A stretch of DNA of 37,956 nt, from positions 1 through 37,956 of IMG/VR virus record IMGVR_UViG_3300031757_000846; one strand, written 5' to 3'. Under the pieces are notes generated by a model. It searched no databases and was not told the DNA's origin. It saw only the letters and a list, made by a program, of their open reading frames with translations. This DNA comes from a virus. A program made the position numbers and the translations under genes. This document shows positions 1-7,715 of this stretch, piece by piece (positions within the stretch are counted from its first letter, which is position 1; each line of letters opens with the position of its first letter).

Positions 1-222
1 CTATCTCTTTCTGAGATAAAAACCATTGGTCACTACGCAGACAAACAAACAAAGGAATTGGGAAAATGGAAATGTGAAGACCTTAGAAAAGAGTTTAAAA
101 CCAAGAAAACCGAAGGAGGGGCCAAGCTTCCCACTGGAATGAGTCGAATGGACAAGCCTGATGGCGGTGTCAAGTGGACAAAAGATAGTGCTTCAAAAAA
201 GAGAAGGAAAAAAACCAGATGA
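1..222 (+). CDS. C-terminal part of an unknown basic protein (5' end outside window)
   Basis: Frame 1 is open from the first base to a TGA at 220-222, giving 73 residues of a protein that begins upstream of the window. The tail is strongly basic, with clusters of Lys and Arg in the last 15 residues and a short KWxCED segment earlier. The stop overlaps the next gene's start as ATGA, which places it in the same operon. No family is recognised. A basic tail next to replication genes could suggest nucleic-acid binding, but that is only a guess. Confidence 0.6.
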   Translation, partial: LSLSEIKTIGHYADKQTKELGKWKCEDLRKEFKTKKTEGGAKLPTGMSRMDKPDGGVKWTKDSASKKRRKKTR

Positions 223-620
223 GCAACTTTAAAATACATAAAGATCGCACAGAAGAGCCCACCAGAGGGGAAACCGCCGATGAAACAACATCTCTCTATA
301 CTATATTGGGAAAGCAGGACTGGGTTGATGAGGATGGGTTCCCTCGCATGAATATAAAAGAGTTTGACCCTGCTCAGGTTCACGCTAAGGCAGTAGAAGA
401 CAGCAACAAAACCAAATTCTATATCAAAAAAGGCCGCTACGGAAAGCCCTTTGATCCTATGGGTATATATACTGAGGGAACAGAATACAAACAAAAGCGT
501 CACGCTGGCAAACCTGAGTGGGAACTTAAACCAGTCAGCGAAAAGGCGTTTAATTTTTATATAAATTTTTTAAGAACCAAAAACTTTGCTTGGTTGCGTA
601 ATGCAGAAAGGGAAATATAA
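219..620 (+). CDS. Unknown 133-residue protein
   Basis: The start ATG overlaps the previous stop as ATGA, and the stop overlaps the next start as TAATG, so it is translationally coupled on both sides. The protein is soluble, charged and rich in aromatic residues (YIKKGRYGKPFDPMGIY near residues 68-84; an FNFYINFLRTKNFAWLRN helix-like end). It has no signal peptide, membrane segment or cysteine pair. No family is recognised. Position in the replication and recombination operon suggests an accessory role in DNA metabolism, but nothing in the sequence proves it. Confidence 0.65.
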   Translation: MSNFKIHKDRTEEPTRGETADETTSLYTILGKQDWVDEDGFPRMNIKEFDPAQVHAKAVEDSNKTKFYIKKGRYGKPFDPMGIYTEGTEYKQKRHAGKPEWELKPVSEKAFNFYINFLRTKNFAWLRNAEREI

Positions 621-928
621 TGGGAAAATTATCCAAAGCCAAAGCCTTAACAGAGACAGAGAAATTCTGTATTGAAGGCATGATTAACAATGAGATGAGC
701 ATTGGTGAGATTGCTAGGGCTCTAGGTAGAGAAAAGTCTTTAATAGAAACGCTGCTCGAAGACTATGAAGAAGAAACTACCCCCCTTACCATCAACGAGA
801 CTGCCTCTGGAAATAAAGGGGTGGCAATTATGACGGAGGCTGGCTCATATAGGGTGGACTCGGCGAAGAAACGTGAAGCTAAACCAACAAAGATATCAGA
901 AACCACCATCCATAAGATTAATGAGTAA
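620..928 (+). CDS. Small helix-turn-helix-like protein
   Basis: This 102-residue protein overlaps its upstream neighbour as TAATG. Residues about 11-48 (TETEKF...SIGEIARALGREKSLIETLL) read as a helix-turn-helix: a helix, a turn around MSIGEIA, then a recognition-type helix. The C-terminal half is polar and lysine-rich. Such proteins are common small DNA-binding regulators or replication accessories in phages. It ends in GAG TAA, and the next gene's ATG lies inside that end (ATGAGTAA). DNA binding is an inference from the helix pattern. A transcriptional or structural role cannot be separated. Confidence 0.6.
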   Translation: MGKLSKAKALTETEKFCIEGMINNEMSIGEIARALGREKSLIETLLEDYEEETTPLTINETASGNKGVAIMTEAGSYRVDSAKKREAKPTKISETTIHKINE

Positions 929-1352
929 AGAAAGAAGCGAAAAAAGCAAGTACCCTTCTAGGTACTCTCCCAAAGGATGGGTCTCCGCACCACAATACAT
1001 AACGGAGTTTGTGTGTGAAAAGAAGGCTCAGGTAGACCGCAAGGAACTGCCGATTAAGTTCTGGGAAATAGATGAATGGAAAAAGTATTTTCGCTATCAA
1101 ATTACTATAGCAAATAAGCTATTAAAGGACTTCTCAGAAGAGGCTGTTATAGCAGCACTTAAGGATAACCGTTGTTGGAAAACTTATTCTCTTAGGTCTC
1201 CTTTTCTTCAGGGTATAATTAAGGAGAAGCAAGCCGCTATAAAAGAACGCACGTTTAAAGAGTATGAGATTGTAGACAAGCAAGAAGTAAAGCATAAAAG
1301 CAACAACAACAAAAAATCAATTATATCAAAGTTGAGGGAATTAGATGAGTAA
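921..1352 (+). CDS. Unknown 143-residue basic protein upstream of the recombinase
   Basis: The frame is open from an in-frame start at 873. The ATG at 921 (MSKERSEK) is preferred because it gives an 8-base ATGAGTAA overlap with the preceding stop, a pattern repeated elsewhere in the operon. The protein is basic and predicted mainly helical, with a conserved-looking core around residues 40-100 (PIKFWEIDEWKKYFRYQI, then KTYSLRSPFLQGII). The C-terminal 25 residues are Lys/Asn-rich. No family is recognised. Its position directly before a RecA-like gene makes a recombination or helicase-loading role possible but unproven. Confidence 0.55.
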   Translation: MSKERSEKSKYPSRYSPKGWVSAPQYITEFVCEKKAQVDRKELPIKFWEIDEWKKYFRYQITIANKLLKDFSEEAVIAALKDNRCWKTYSLRSPFLQGIIKEKQAAIKERTFKEYEIVDKQEVKHKSNNNKKSIISKLRELDE

Positions 1353-2319
1353 AGACATTATCAAAGAATATGGTGATGTTCTTCATGATCCCTCTTCAAT
1401 TGTAGATAGACCTCTAGAAGTTCTGTCCGTTGGCCCCAAACTAGACATAGCTCTAGGAGGAGGAGTTCCTGAAGGGTCATTGTTTATAATGACTGGCCCT
1501 GAGAAAGTAGGGAAGACAGTAACCGCCCTCACCTTTTGTGCAAACGCACAGAAGCACTATCAGCGTAAGGTCTACTACGCCAACATAGAAGGTCGCTTAA
1601 AAAAGCGAGACCTAGAAGGTATTGCGGACTTAAGTCTTGACTCAGAAGAGATGCAGATCATCGGATCTACAGAAGGAAACATTCTATCTGCTGAAAAATA
1701 TCTGAGCATCGTGGACAATATTGTACACACGCAGCCGGGCTCTTTGGCTGTCGTAGACTCCTTTTCGGCTTTATCTAGCGAAGCAGAGCTTACGGGAGAC
1801 CTCTCAGACATGCAGGTCATGAGCGTCCAAAAGATTTTAGCAAAGTTCTGTAGAAGGATTTCCAACGTTCTCCCAATCAATCGAGTAACCGTGATTGGAA
1901 TAACTCACCTTATGGCTAATATGCAGAGGTTTGGAAGAGGGAAAACAAAGATAGAAAAATCAGGAAACGCCTTGAAGTATCAGGTTGATGTAAAACTGCA
2001 CGCTACACACTCTGTTCCACTTATGCAAGGAGATGCTCAAATAGGACAGACCATACACTGGCAAATAGCAACGTCTGCTATCGGACCTCCGGGTCAAAAA
2101 GTAGAGAGTCACATAAGATATGGTAGAGGTATTTGGAAGGAGATGGAAGTTGCAGACTTGCTAATCGATTTTGGTTTGGTTGCTAAAGCTGGAGCATGGC
2201 TAAAGCTACCAAATGGCGAAAAGGTTCAAGGTAAGGCTAACTTTGCCCAATATTTAGAGGATAACCCTAAAGAGTATGAAGAATTTAGAAAACAGATTTT
2301 CGAAATGGTAGGTGTGTGA
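1345..2319 (+). CDS. RecA/UvsX-like strand-exchange recombinase
   Basis: This 324-residue protein has a RecA-type ATPase core. It has a Walker A motif GPEKVGKT at residues 51-58 and a NIEGRLKKRDLEG segment matching the catalytic-glutamate region of RecA. The Walker B-like LAVVDSFSAL is near residue 135, and a VIGITHLMAN strand is followed by a RecA L2-like region. The family forms ATP-dependent filaments on single-stranded DNA and drives strand invasion, which in T4-like phages also primes replication. It is close to RecA and UvsX in length. GAGGGAA at 1334-1340 lies just before the ATG, which overlaps the previous stop (ATGAGTAA). RadA or a DnaB-like ATPase is less likely because no zinc finger or helicase-specific region is present. 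Confidence 0.85.
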   Translation: MSKDIIKEYGDVLHDPSSIVDRPLEVLSVGPKLDIALGGGVPEGSLFIMTGPEKVGKTVTALTFCANAQKHYQRKVYYANIEGRLKKRDLEGIADLSLDSEEMQIIGSTEGNILSAEKYLSIVDNIVHTQPGSLAVVDSFSALSSEAELTGDLSDMQVMSVQKILAKFCRRISNVLPINRVTVIGITHLMANMQRFGRGKTKIEKSGNALKYQVDVKLHATHSVPLMQGDAQIGQTIHWQIATSAIGPPGQKVESHIRYGRGIWKEMEVADLLIDFGLVAKAGAWLKLPNGEKVQGKANFAQYLEDNPKEYEEFRKQIFEMVGV

Positions 2320-2690
2320 TGAGCGGTACAATGAGAATAAAAAAGAATAAAACATATCAAGTGAGTTTGTTTTTAGGTTCTATCAATGAAGAAACGAAAG
2401 AGCCTTTTTTCAAGCGTGATTTGTATTGGGAGATAGGTCTTTTTCAAGACTCTCAAAAGGACTGGACTCCAGTCAGAGTTACCCCTACAACATTCGTATG
2501 CGGAACAAAGTACATAGAAACTGGCTGGGAGATAGCGGTAATCAACTACCCCCGAGTCTCTTCGGGAACAAAACAAATAGATGATTTTATTAAAGGTCTC
2601 GCTATCCATCTACTAGAAAACTTTAAACAAAAAAGAATTACCACTACCTCTCCTAATAAAACAATAATGTACGAAAGAAATGAAAGTTAG
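2319..2690 (+). CDS. Unknown 123-residue protein
   Basis: The frame allows a GTG start at 2316, but the ATG at 2319 gives a TGATG overlap with the recombinase stop and is preferred. The sequence looks like a compact mixed or beta-rich domain, with alternating hydrophobic strands (YQVSLFLGSI, LYWEIGLF, WEIAVINYP) followed by one helix (IDDFIKGLAIHLLENF). It has a single Cys and no membrane segment. No family is recognised. It lies between the recombinase and a nuclease and overlaps the nuclease start by 11 bases, so a role in recombination is the natural guess. Confidence 0.6.
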   Translation: MSGTMRIKKNKTYQVSLFLGSINEETKEPFFKRDLYWEIGLFQDSQKDWTPVRVTPTTFVCGTKYIETGWEIAVINYPRVSSGTKQIDDFIKGLAIHLLENFKQKRITTTSPNKTIMYERNES

Positions 2691-3096
2691 AGACCTAAAT
2701 AACGAAATTCAAAACTGGAAGCTAAGCGGCTATGTTGTCAAAGCCAACGATAACAGAAGAAGATCTAAACTACATCTTGCAGCTAGAGACTTACTTATTG
2801 GGACATTTCCTACTGTACAAATTTTGGAAGAGGTCATGGCCCCTTTGACTCGAAGCGAGAAGTGTTTTTTTGATTTCTATATCAATACAGTAAAGCTGGT
2901 TGTTGAAGTGCATGGACAGCAACATTACCGTTTTAATACTCTATTTCATACTTCAGCACAAGATTTTTTGAATCAAAAACAAAGAGATGCCAAAAAAAGG
3001 GAATGGTGCGAGTATAATAATATAACGTACATTGAGCTTCCGTATAACGAGGATATAAAACAGTGGAACCACAGAATCAGCCACAGGAACGACTAG
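2680..3096 (+). CDS. VSR/PD-(D/E)XK-like small endonuclease
   Basis: This 138-residue protein carries a one-domain nuclease pattern. FFDFYI (Asp65) is followed by VVEVHGQQH (Glu76, His78, His82), then a helix rich in Q, K, R and D (QKQRDAKKREW) and a strand ITYIELPY. That layout matches the VSR, DUF559 and EDxHD group of the PD-(D/E)XK superfamily, which nicks or cuts DNA at mismatches, branches or specific sites. It follows the recombinase gene, so resolving recombination intermediates is plausible. A freestanding homing enzyme is the main alternative. His replaces the usual Lys of the ExK motif. The next gene begins inside its 3' end. Confidence 0.6.
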   Translation: MKVRDLNNEIQNWKLSGYVVKANDNRRRSKLHLAARDLLIGTFPTVQILEEVMAPLTRSEKCFFDFYINTVKLVVEVHGQQHYRFNTLFHTSAQDFLNQKQRDAKKREWCEYNNITYIELPYNEDIKQWNHRISHRND

Positions 3097-3548
3097 AGCA
3101 CGTAGACTCTGTTTTGGATGAGTATGAGGGAAGTCTCGGTATGTCGCAGTATACTGGTGAGTTTCATGACCCTTCTGTTAAGAATTATATGTCTATGCCT
3201 AGACAGCAAATGGAAAAGTTAACTGTTGAAGAATGTGCTGAAGCTGCCCTTTTGCTTGGTGGCTTTTCTTTTTATCTACAGCGTTCATACAATAGGGAAG
3301 TAGCTAGAGTAAACTGGGCTAACTCTTGTATTAAAAACATGCTCGCTGGTAGAGAGAGCCAATATTCCGGATCTTGGGACAGCCAATACAATCAAGCTAT
3401 TAAAGAAGACAGTTATGCAAGTAAATTAAAAAAGATACAAGTCTATGCACAGCAAAGAGCGGACAGGCTTACCTATTTAGCGAACTCCGTAAAGAACATT
3501 AGCGACTTATTTGTCAACCTTCAAAGAGCAAAGGTAAACAGAGCATGA
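3063..3548 (+). CDS. Unknown helical protein, possible UvsY-like recombination mediator
   Basis: The longest frame starts with GTG at 3063 after CGAGG at 3048-3052 and overlaps the nuclease by 34 bases. A second plausible start is ATG at 3141 (MSQYTGEF) after GAGGG at 3126-3130. The product (161 or 135 residues) is strongly helical: LTVEECAEAALLLGGFSFYLQ, then YNREVARVNWANSCIKNML, then a long C-terminal helix ending NVNRA-like. Size, helicity and position near a UvsX-like recombinase recall UvsY, the small T4 mediator that loads recombinase on ssDNA. There is no clear sequence match, so this is a context guess only. Confidence 0.45.
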   Translation: MEPQNQPQERLEHVDSVLDEYEGSLGMSQYTGEFHDPSVKNYMSMPRQQMEKLTVEECAEAALLLGGFSFYLQRSYNREVARVNWANSCIKNMLAGRESQYSGSWDSQYNQAIKEDSYASKLKKIQVYAQQRADRLTYLANSVKNISDLFVNLQRAKVNRA

Positions 3549-4054
3549 GCAAAAAAGAACTAAAAAAAATGTTAAGCGGAATGTCGAAAGAAGACCTCAT
3601 GCAGGTAATAGTTGAGATGCAGGACGACCAAGGCGTTCATTCGATTGAAAACAACAAACCCAAGTCTAGCAACAAAAGAAAAAGAGGAAAAGGAAAGAGA
3701 GGAAAGAAGCCTAAGTCCAAAAGAAGAGGAGAGGGGCGATCTACCAAGTCTTTTGGGAATGACAAGGGGAATAAGGCTAGAACTAGCAGGATGGATCTCT
3801 CTGGAAACCGACCAAATAAGTTTGAAGACTTCATGAGAAATACTAACTTTTCTAGCTCGGAGAGACAAGAGCTCAAGGCTGCAGAAGAAGCGGACAAGGC
3901 AAGTAAAAGCTTTGAAAGAACCCCTAGAACAAGAGAAGAAGCCTCTTTGGTTGAAGTGGAATGTATGGTCTGCGGAAGAGAAGACGAGGTGTCTGCGGTC
4001 ACATTACAAGATATTAATAGATACACATGCAACAACTGTTGCGTAAGGAGATAA
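3545..4054 (+). CDS. Basic protein with C-terminal zinc ribbon, upstream of helicase
   Basis: This 169-residue protein has three parts. Residues 1-35 form an acidic to amphipathic helix. Residues about 38-80 are an extremely Lys/Arg-rich disordered stretch of KRKRGKGKRGKK type. The C-terminus is a zinc-ribbon-like pair, CMVC near residue 140 and CNNC near residue 164. It overlaps the upstream stop as ATGA and ends one base before the replicative helicase ATG. Positive charge plus a zinc ribbon suggests nucleic-acid binding, and gene order suggests help in loading or regulating the helicase. No named loader family is recognised. Confidence 0.6.
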   Translation: MSKKELKKMLSGMSKEDLMQVIVEMQDDQGVHSIENNKPKSSNKRKRGKGKRGKKPKSKRRGEGRSTKSFGNDKGNKARTSRMDLSGNRPNKFEDFMRNTNFSSSERQELKAAEEADKASKSFERTPRTREEASLVEVECMVCGREDEVSAVTLQDINRYTCNNCCVRR

Positions 4055-4055
4055 G

Positions 4056-5498
4056 ATGATTTTACAAGACCTGCCAGCAGAACGAGCTATCCTAGCAGGA
4101 GTTCTTCGACATGGATCAGACGCATACTTTGATATAGCAGATATAGTTGATGAAAATAGCTTTACTATAGAGTCTAATATGTCCATTTACTGCTGTCTTA
4201 AGCATGTAATAGAAAAAGATGATACTGTCAAGCCAGACATTCCTTTGATATTGTCGGCGGCAAAAGAGATAGGTTTAAGTGACTTTTTTAATAACCAAGA
4301 GGTCTCACACCTAGCCTCCATTGCAAAGTTTCCTGTCCTGCTCTCCAACGTAAGGGGCTTTGCAGCCAAGGTACGCAAGCTACAAATAGCTAGAATGATG
4401 TATGACCAGCTTGAACTGACTAAAGAAAAGTACACTGAGGTCAAAGGAGATGAGCCTATCTCCCAGATTTTAGGCATAGCGGAAGAGTCTATTTTTGACT
4501 TTACCTCCATTCTTTCTGACTCAGACGAGGCCCCAAGTAAGATGTTTGAAGACGTCGAAGACTACTTGAAAGACCTAGCAGAAGACCCTATCGATCAGAT
4601 CGGTATCTCTACTGGCTTCAATCGTTACGACTTTGCTATTGGTGGAGGACTCAGAAGAGGCACTGTGAATGTTATAGGGGCTAGGCCAAAAACAGGAAAA
4701 ACTTTGCTAGCCGACAATATGGGGGTTCATATAGCCCGACAAGGCATTCCTGTCCTAAATCTAGATACTGAGATGAGGAAAGAAGATCATCAAAACAGGA
4801 TGATGGCTATGCTTTCTGATGTTGAAATTAACGATATTGAAACTGGTAAATTCTCTCAAAGTCCCTTAAAAAACCAGCGTGTTCTCGAGGCCGCCAAAGA
4901 GATAAAAGATATTCCCTATTACTTTAAATCCATTGGAGGTATGTCTTTTGAAGACCAAATCTCCATTATGCGTAGATGGATAGCAAAGGTAGTTGGCGTA
5001 AACGATAAGGGCAAAGCGAATGATTGTGTCATAATTTATGACTACCTAAAGCTAATGGACTCTGCTGCGATCAAAAGCGACATGAAGGAGTTCCAAGTTT
5101 TGGGGTTTATGATGACATCCCTACACAATTTTGCATTAAGATACGAAGTCCCAGTACTGTCCTTTATACAGCTAAATCGCGATGGCATAAACAAAGAGAC
5201 GACAGATACTGCCTCTGGTTCAGATAGAATTATTTGGCTCTGCTCTAACTTTAGTATCTACAAATATAAATCTGATGAAGAAATTGCCAAGGACGGGCCA
5301 GAAAATGGAAACCGCAAACTTGTCCCCGTCATCTCTCGACATGGGGAAGGACTAGAAGACAAAGACTATATTAATATAATGATGAATGGATCTTATGCTA
5401 GGATATCAGAAGGAAAGACAGCCTTCGAATTAGAGGATAACACGTACGAAAATGAACCAGAACAATACTCACCAAGCGAAGACATCCCATTCGTATAA
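4056..5498 (+). CDS. dnaB: DnaB-like replicative DNA helicase
   Basis: This 480-residue protein matches the DnaB family (about 450-480 residues). The N-terminal helical domain opens DLPAERAILAGVL. After a linker the RecA-like domain has Walker A GARPKTGKT (208-216), a VLNLDTEM segment with the catalytic Glu, Walker B CVIIYDYLKLM, and SFIQLNRDG, the usual DnaB sensor strand. It would unwind DNA 5'-3' as a hexamer ahead of the polymerase and recruit primase. AAGGAG at 4045-4050 precedes the ATG. The C-terminal 20 residues are acidic and end SEDIPFV, much like the SSB interaction tip. The primase start lies inside its 3' end, so the two are coupled. Confidence 0.92.
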   Translation: MILQDLPAERAILAGVLRHGSDAYFDIADIVDENSFTIESNMSIYCCLKHVIEKDDTVKPDIPLILSAAKEIGLSDFFNNQEVSHLASIAKFPVLLSNVRGFAAKVRKLQIARMMYDQLELTKEKYTEVKGDEPISQILGIAEESIFDFTSILSDSDEAPSKMFEDVEDYLKDLAEDPIDQIGISTGFNRYDFAIGGGLRRGTVNVIGARPKTGKTLLADNMGVHIARQGIPVLNLDTEMRKEDHQNRMMAMLSDVEINDIETGKFSQSPLKNQRVLEAAKEIKDIPYYFKSIGGMSFEDQISIMRRWIAKVVGVNDKGKANDCVIIYDYLKLMDSAAIKSDMKEFQVLGFMMTSLHNFALRYEVPVLSFIQLNRDGINKETTDTASGSDRIIWLCSNFSIYKYKSDEEIAKDGPENGNRKLVPVISRHGEGLEDKDYINIMMNGSYARISEGKTAFELEDNTYENEPEQYSPSEDIPFV

Positions 5499-6624
5499 AT
5501 ATGGGGACTTTGGCAAGCTAAAACAACTATCTGCCCTAGCAGCACAGCACATAGACCAAATCTATGAGTATTTTGGGGTAAGGGCTAGCTATAGAAACGA
5601 GATACTTATAAAATCCTGCTGTCCAATACACGGCGGAGACAACCCTACCGCCCTAAATATGTACCCCAAGGCGGACTACAAGGTTCACTTTAAATGTAGG
5701 ACTCACCAATGCGAAGACTTATTTGGCAATAGCCTAATACACTTCATAAGAGGGTGTCTCTCTAGATTCAAATACAACTGGGAAAAAGAGGGAGACAAGG
5801 AAGCCAACTTCTCTGAGGCTGTAGAATTTTTATTGTCCTTCCTTAAGCAAGACTTTAACTCTTTAAAAAGCGAAACAGTAAACATTGAAAAGATGAAGTT
5901 TGGTAGCTTAGTTAGCTCTATCTCTACAAAAAAAGCTAGAGGTCTTGGGATAACACAGGAACAATACAGAGAAAAACTAGAGGTTCCAGCTAAGTATTAC
6001 GTAGATAGAGGCTTCGACAAAGAGATTTTAGAAGAATATGATGTTGGGTATTGTGATAACCCTCGCAAACCCATGTATCAAAGGGCTGTTGTTCCAATCT
6101 ATGATAATGACCATAAGTATATTGTTGGCTGCACAGGTAGAAGCATTCACCCCAGATGTGAAGAGTGCAAGCATTACCATCCTCCAAAAGAAAATTGTAG
6201 ACACTTCCCAAAATGGATGCACAGCAAGGGCTTCCAGAAAGAAAAGTGGTTGTATAATTACTGGAAGGCTAAGAACTATATGTTAGACACAGGCGTTGCA
6301 ATTCTTGTTGAATCGCCGGGAAATGTCTGGCGGCTAGCCGAAGCTGGAATATATAATGCTGTAGCTATTTTTGGTACGGCATTCAATAACGATCAAAAAC
6401 ATCTGCTGGACGAATCTGGTGCTTTATCTATAGTCTGCTTAATGGACAATGATGAGGCTGGAAAGAAGGCGGCGGCTAAAATCGAAGAAGTTTGTGGTAG
6501 ATTGTATCGACTATACTTCCCTAGATTCAATGCTAATGATGTCGCTGACCTCAATGTAGATGGTGTAACATCTGACATTAAACCTTTTATTCAACAAGCT
6601 ATGGACGCTTATAAGGAAATTTAA
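5452..6624 (+). CDS. dnaG: DnaG-like primase with CHC2 zinc finger and TOPRIM domain
   Basis: The 390-residue protein makes RNA primers. A CHC2-type zinc site is formed by Cys57, His60, Cys82 and Cys87. The TOPRIM core has AILVESPGN (Glu287), SIVCLMDNDEAG (Asp332, Asp334) and a later DVADLN. Between them, around residues 225-247, lies a second Cys/His cluster (CEECKHYHPPKENCRHF), probably another metal site. It is shorter than cellular DnaG (about 580 residues) and lacks a clear helicase-interaction domain. The start overlaps the helicase gene by 47 bases. No later in-frame ATG precedes the zinc finger, so this start is the best available. Confidence 0.88.
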   Translation: MNQNNTHQAKTSHSYKYGDFGKLKQLSALAAQHIDQIYEYFGVRASYRNEILIKSCCPIHGGDNPTALNMYPKADYKVHFKCRTHQCEDLFGNSLIHFIRGCLSRFKYNWEKEGDKEANFSEAVEFLLSFLKQDFNSLKSETVNIEKMKFGSLVSSISTKKARGLGITQEQYREKLEVPAKYYVDRGFDKEILEEYDVGYCDNPRKPMYQRAVVPIYDNDHKYIVGCTGRSIHPRCEECKHYHPPKENCRHFPKWMHSKGFQKEKWLYNYWKAKNYMLDTGVAILVESPGNVWRLAEAGIYNAVAIFGTAFNNDQKHLLDESGALSIVCLMDNDEAGKKAAAKIEEVCGRLYRLYFPRFNANDVADLNVDGVTSDIKPFIQQAMDAYKEI

Positions 6625-6625
6625 C

Positions 6626-6859
6626 ATGCCCCAAAAAGAAGTAAAAAATTACGCTATCAGTTACCTGTACCACAAAGCTATTGCAGATCAAGAAAAAGCT
6701 AAGCTGTCTCTTGAATTGTTGACAAACAATGCTGCTGGTATTGGAGATCACTCAACTGGCGATTTCCATCAGAATTTAGACGAGGCATTAGACCTTCTTG
6801 TGGACGCTCTAGATCGTTTAGAGGTTTTGAATGGCCTTTACCCAGAACTTAATAACTAA
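6626..6859 (+). CDS. Small helical protein of unknown function
   Basis: This 77-residue protein sits one base after the primase stop, with AAGGA at 6613-6617 as ribosome binding site. It is predicted to be two helices (about residues 5-32 and 48-70) joined by a Gly/His/Asp-rich loop (GIGDHSTGDFHQN). The second helix is acidic and Leu-rich (LDEALDLLVDALDRL), which could support dimerisation. No family is recognised. Location between primase and dNMP kinase suggests an accessory of the replication module. Confidence 0.6.
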   Translation: MPQKEVKNYAISYLYHKAIADQEKAKLSLELLTNNAAGIGDHSTGDFHQNLDEALDLLVDALDRLEVLNGLYPELNN

Positions 6860-6871
6860 TAAGGTATAACC

Positions 6872-7714
6872 ATGACACAGATTATAGCGTTTGCTGGCAA
6901 GAAACAAAGCGGTAAAAACACTGTTTGCAATTGTATACTTGCAATGAAGCTTGCCGAGTTAGGAATATGTAAAGTCTCTAGACTTTCCGATAGTGGGGAG
7001 ATTGAAGTTACCGATATATTCGGAGAGAATCCAACCAAAGAAGAATTTTTCCCATTTAAAGAACCCCATGTAGACATAGAGAGCCTTTTTGAAAACGAAA
7101 TTGGTAGATATATTCGATTGTATGCCCTAGCAGATACCCTTAAAGAAATGGCCATTAGTATTCTAGGCTTAGAGAGGAAACAAGTCTTTGGAACAGACAA
7201 GGACAAGAACAGTAAAACCAATTTAAGATGGGAAGATATGCCGGGAGTTATACCTCCGGGAGAACTAAAGAAAAAAGGATTTACTAAAGAGCAAGCTAGC
7301 TCTCTGGGCCTTTTAGTCCATGCTAAGGGCAAGATGAGTGCCCGAGAAGTCCTACAGTATGTTGGAACTGATATTTTTAGAAAAATGAACCATAAAGTAT
7401 GGCTAGATTCCTTCTTATCTAAAGTAGAAATAGAAGGTTCAGAGTTAGCTTTAGTATCTGACGTCAGATTTAAAAACGAAATAGAAGAAATCCAAAAACA
7501 AGGCGGTTTTGTGCTGGGTCTTGCCAGAGATATTTATAAGGGAACAGATTCACATTCTAGTGAAAGTGAGATTGGGGAAGCCTTATCTAGCTGTAATGTT
7601 ATGATAGAAAATACAGACCTTACAATTTCCGAACAGAACGAGAAAGTCTATTATGCTCTGCGACATCTAGAAGAGGTAATTCCTCAACTGTCTATTCCTG
7701 AGGAGGAAAAATAA
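6872..7714 (+). CDS. Deoxynucleoside monophosphate kinase
   Basis: This 280-residue protein matches phage dNMP kinases such as T4 gene 1. It has an N-terminal P-loop GKKQSGKNT (9-17), a central lid-like region, the strongly characteristic VSDVRFKNEIEEIQKQGG segment, and a C-terminal SEIGEALSSCNVMIENT motif. It would phosphorylate dNMPs to dNDPs and supply precursors for phage DNA synthesis in the cytoplasm. In T4 the enzyme also accepts a modified nucleotide, but no base-modifying partner is visible here. It is somewhat longer than T4 gp1 because of an insertion around residues 40-75. AAGGT precedes the ATG. Confidence 0.85.
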   Translation: MTQIIAFAGKKQSGKNTVCNCILAMKLAELGICKVSRLSDSGEIEVTDIFGENPTKEEFFPFKEPHVDIESLFENEIGRYIRLYALADTLKEMAISILGLERKQVFGTDKDKNSKTNLRWEDMPGVIPPGELKKKGFTKEQASSLGLLVHAKGKMSAREVLQYVGTDIFRKMNHKVWLDSFLSKVEIEGSELALVSDVRFKNEIEEIQKQGGFVLGLARDIYKGTDSHSSESEIGEALSSCNVMIENTDLTISEQNEKVYYALRHLEEVIPQLSIPEEEK

Positions 7715-7715
7715 T

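Noticed and set aside
5494-5501. T4-type late promoter TATAAATA
   Set aside because: It overlaps the helicase stop inside the primase gene. A second copy at 24548-24555 is antisense to the tail genes. Such AT-rich octamers are expected by chance.
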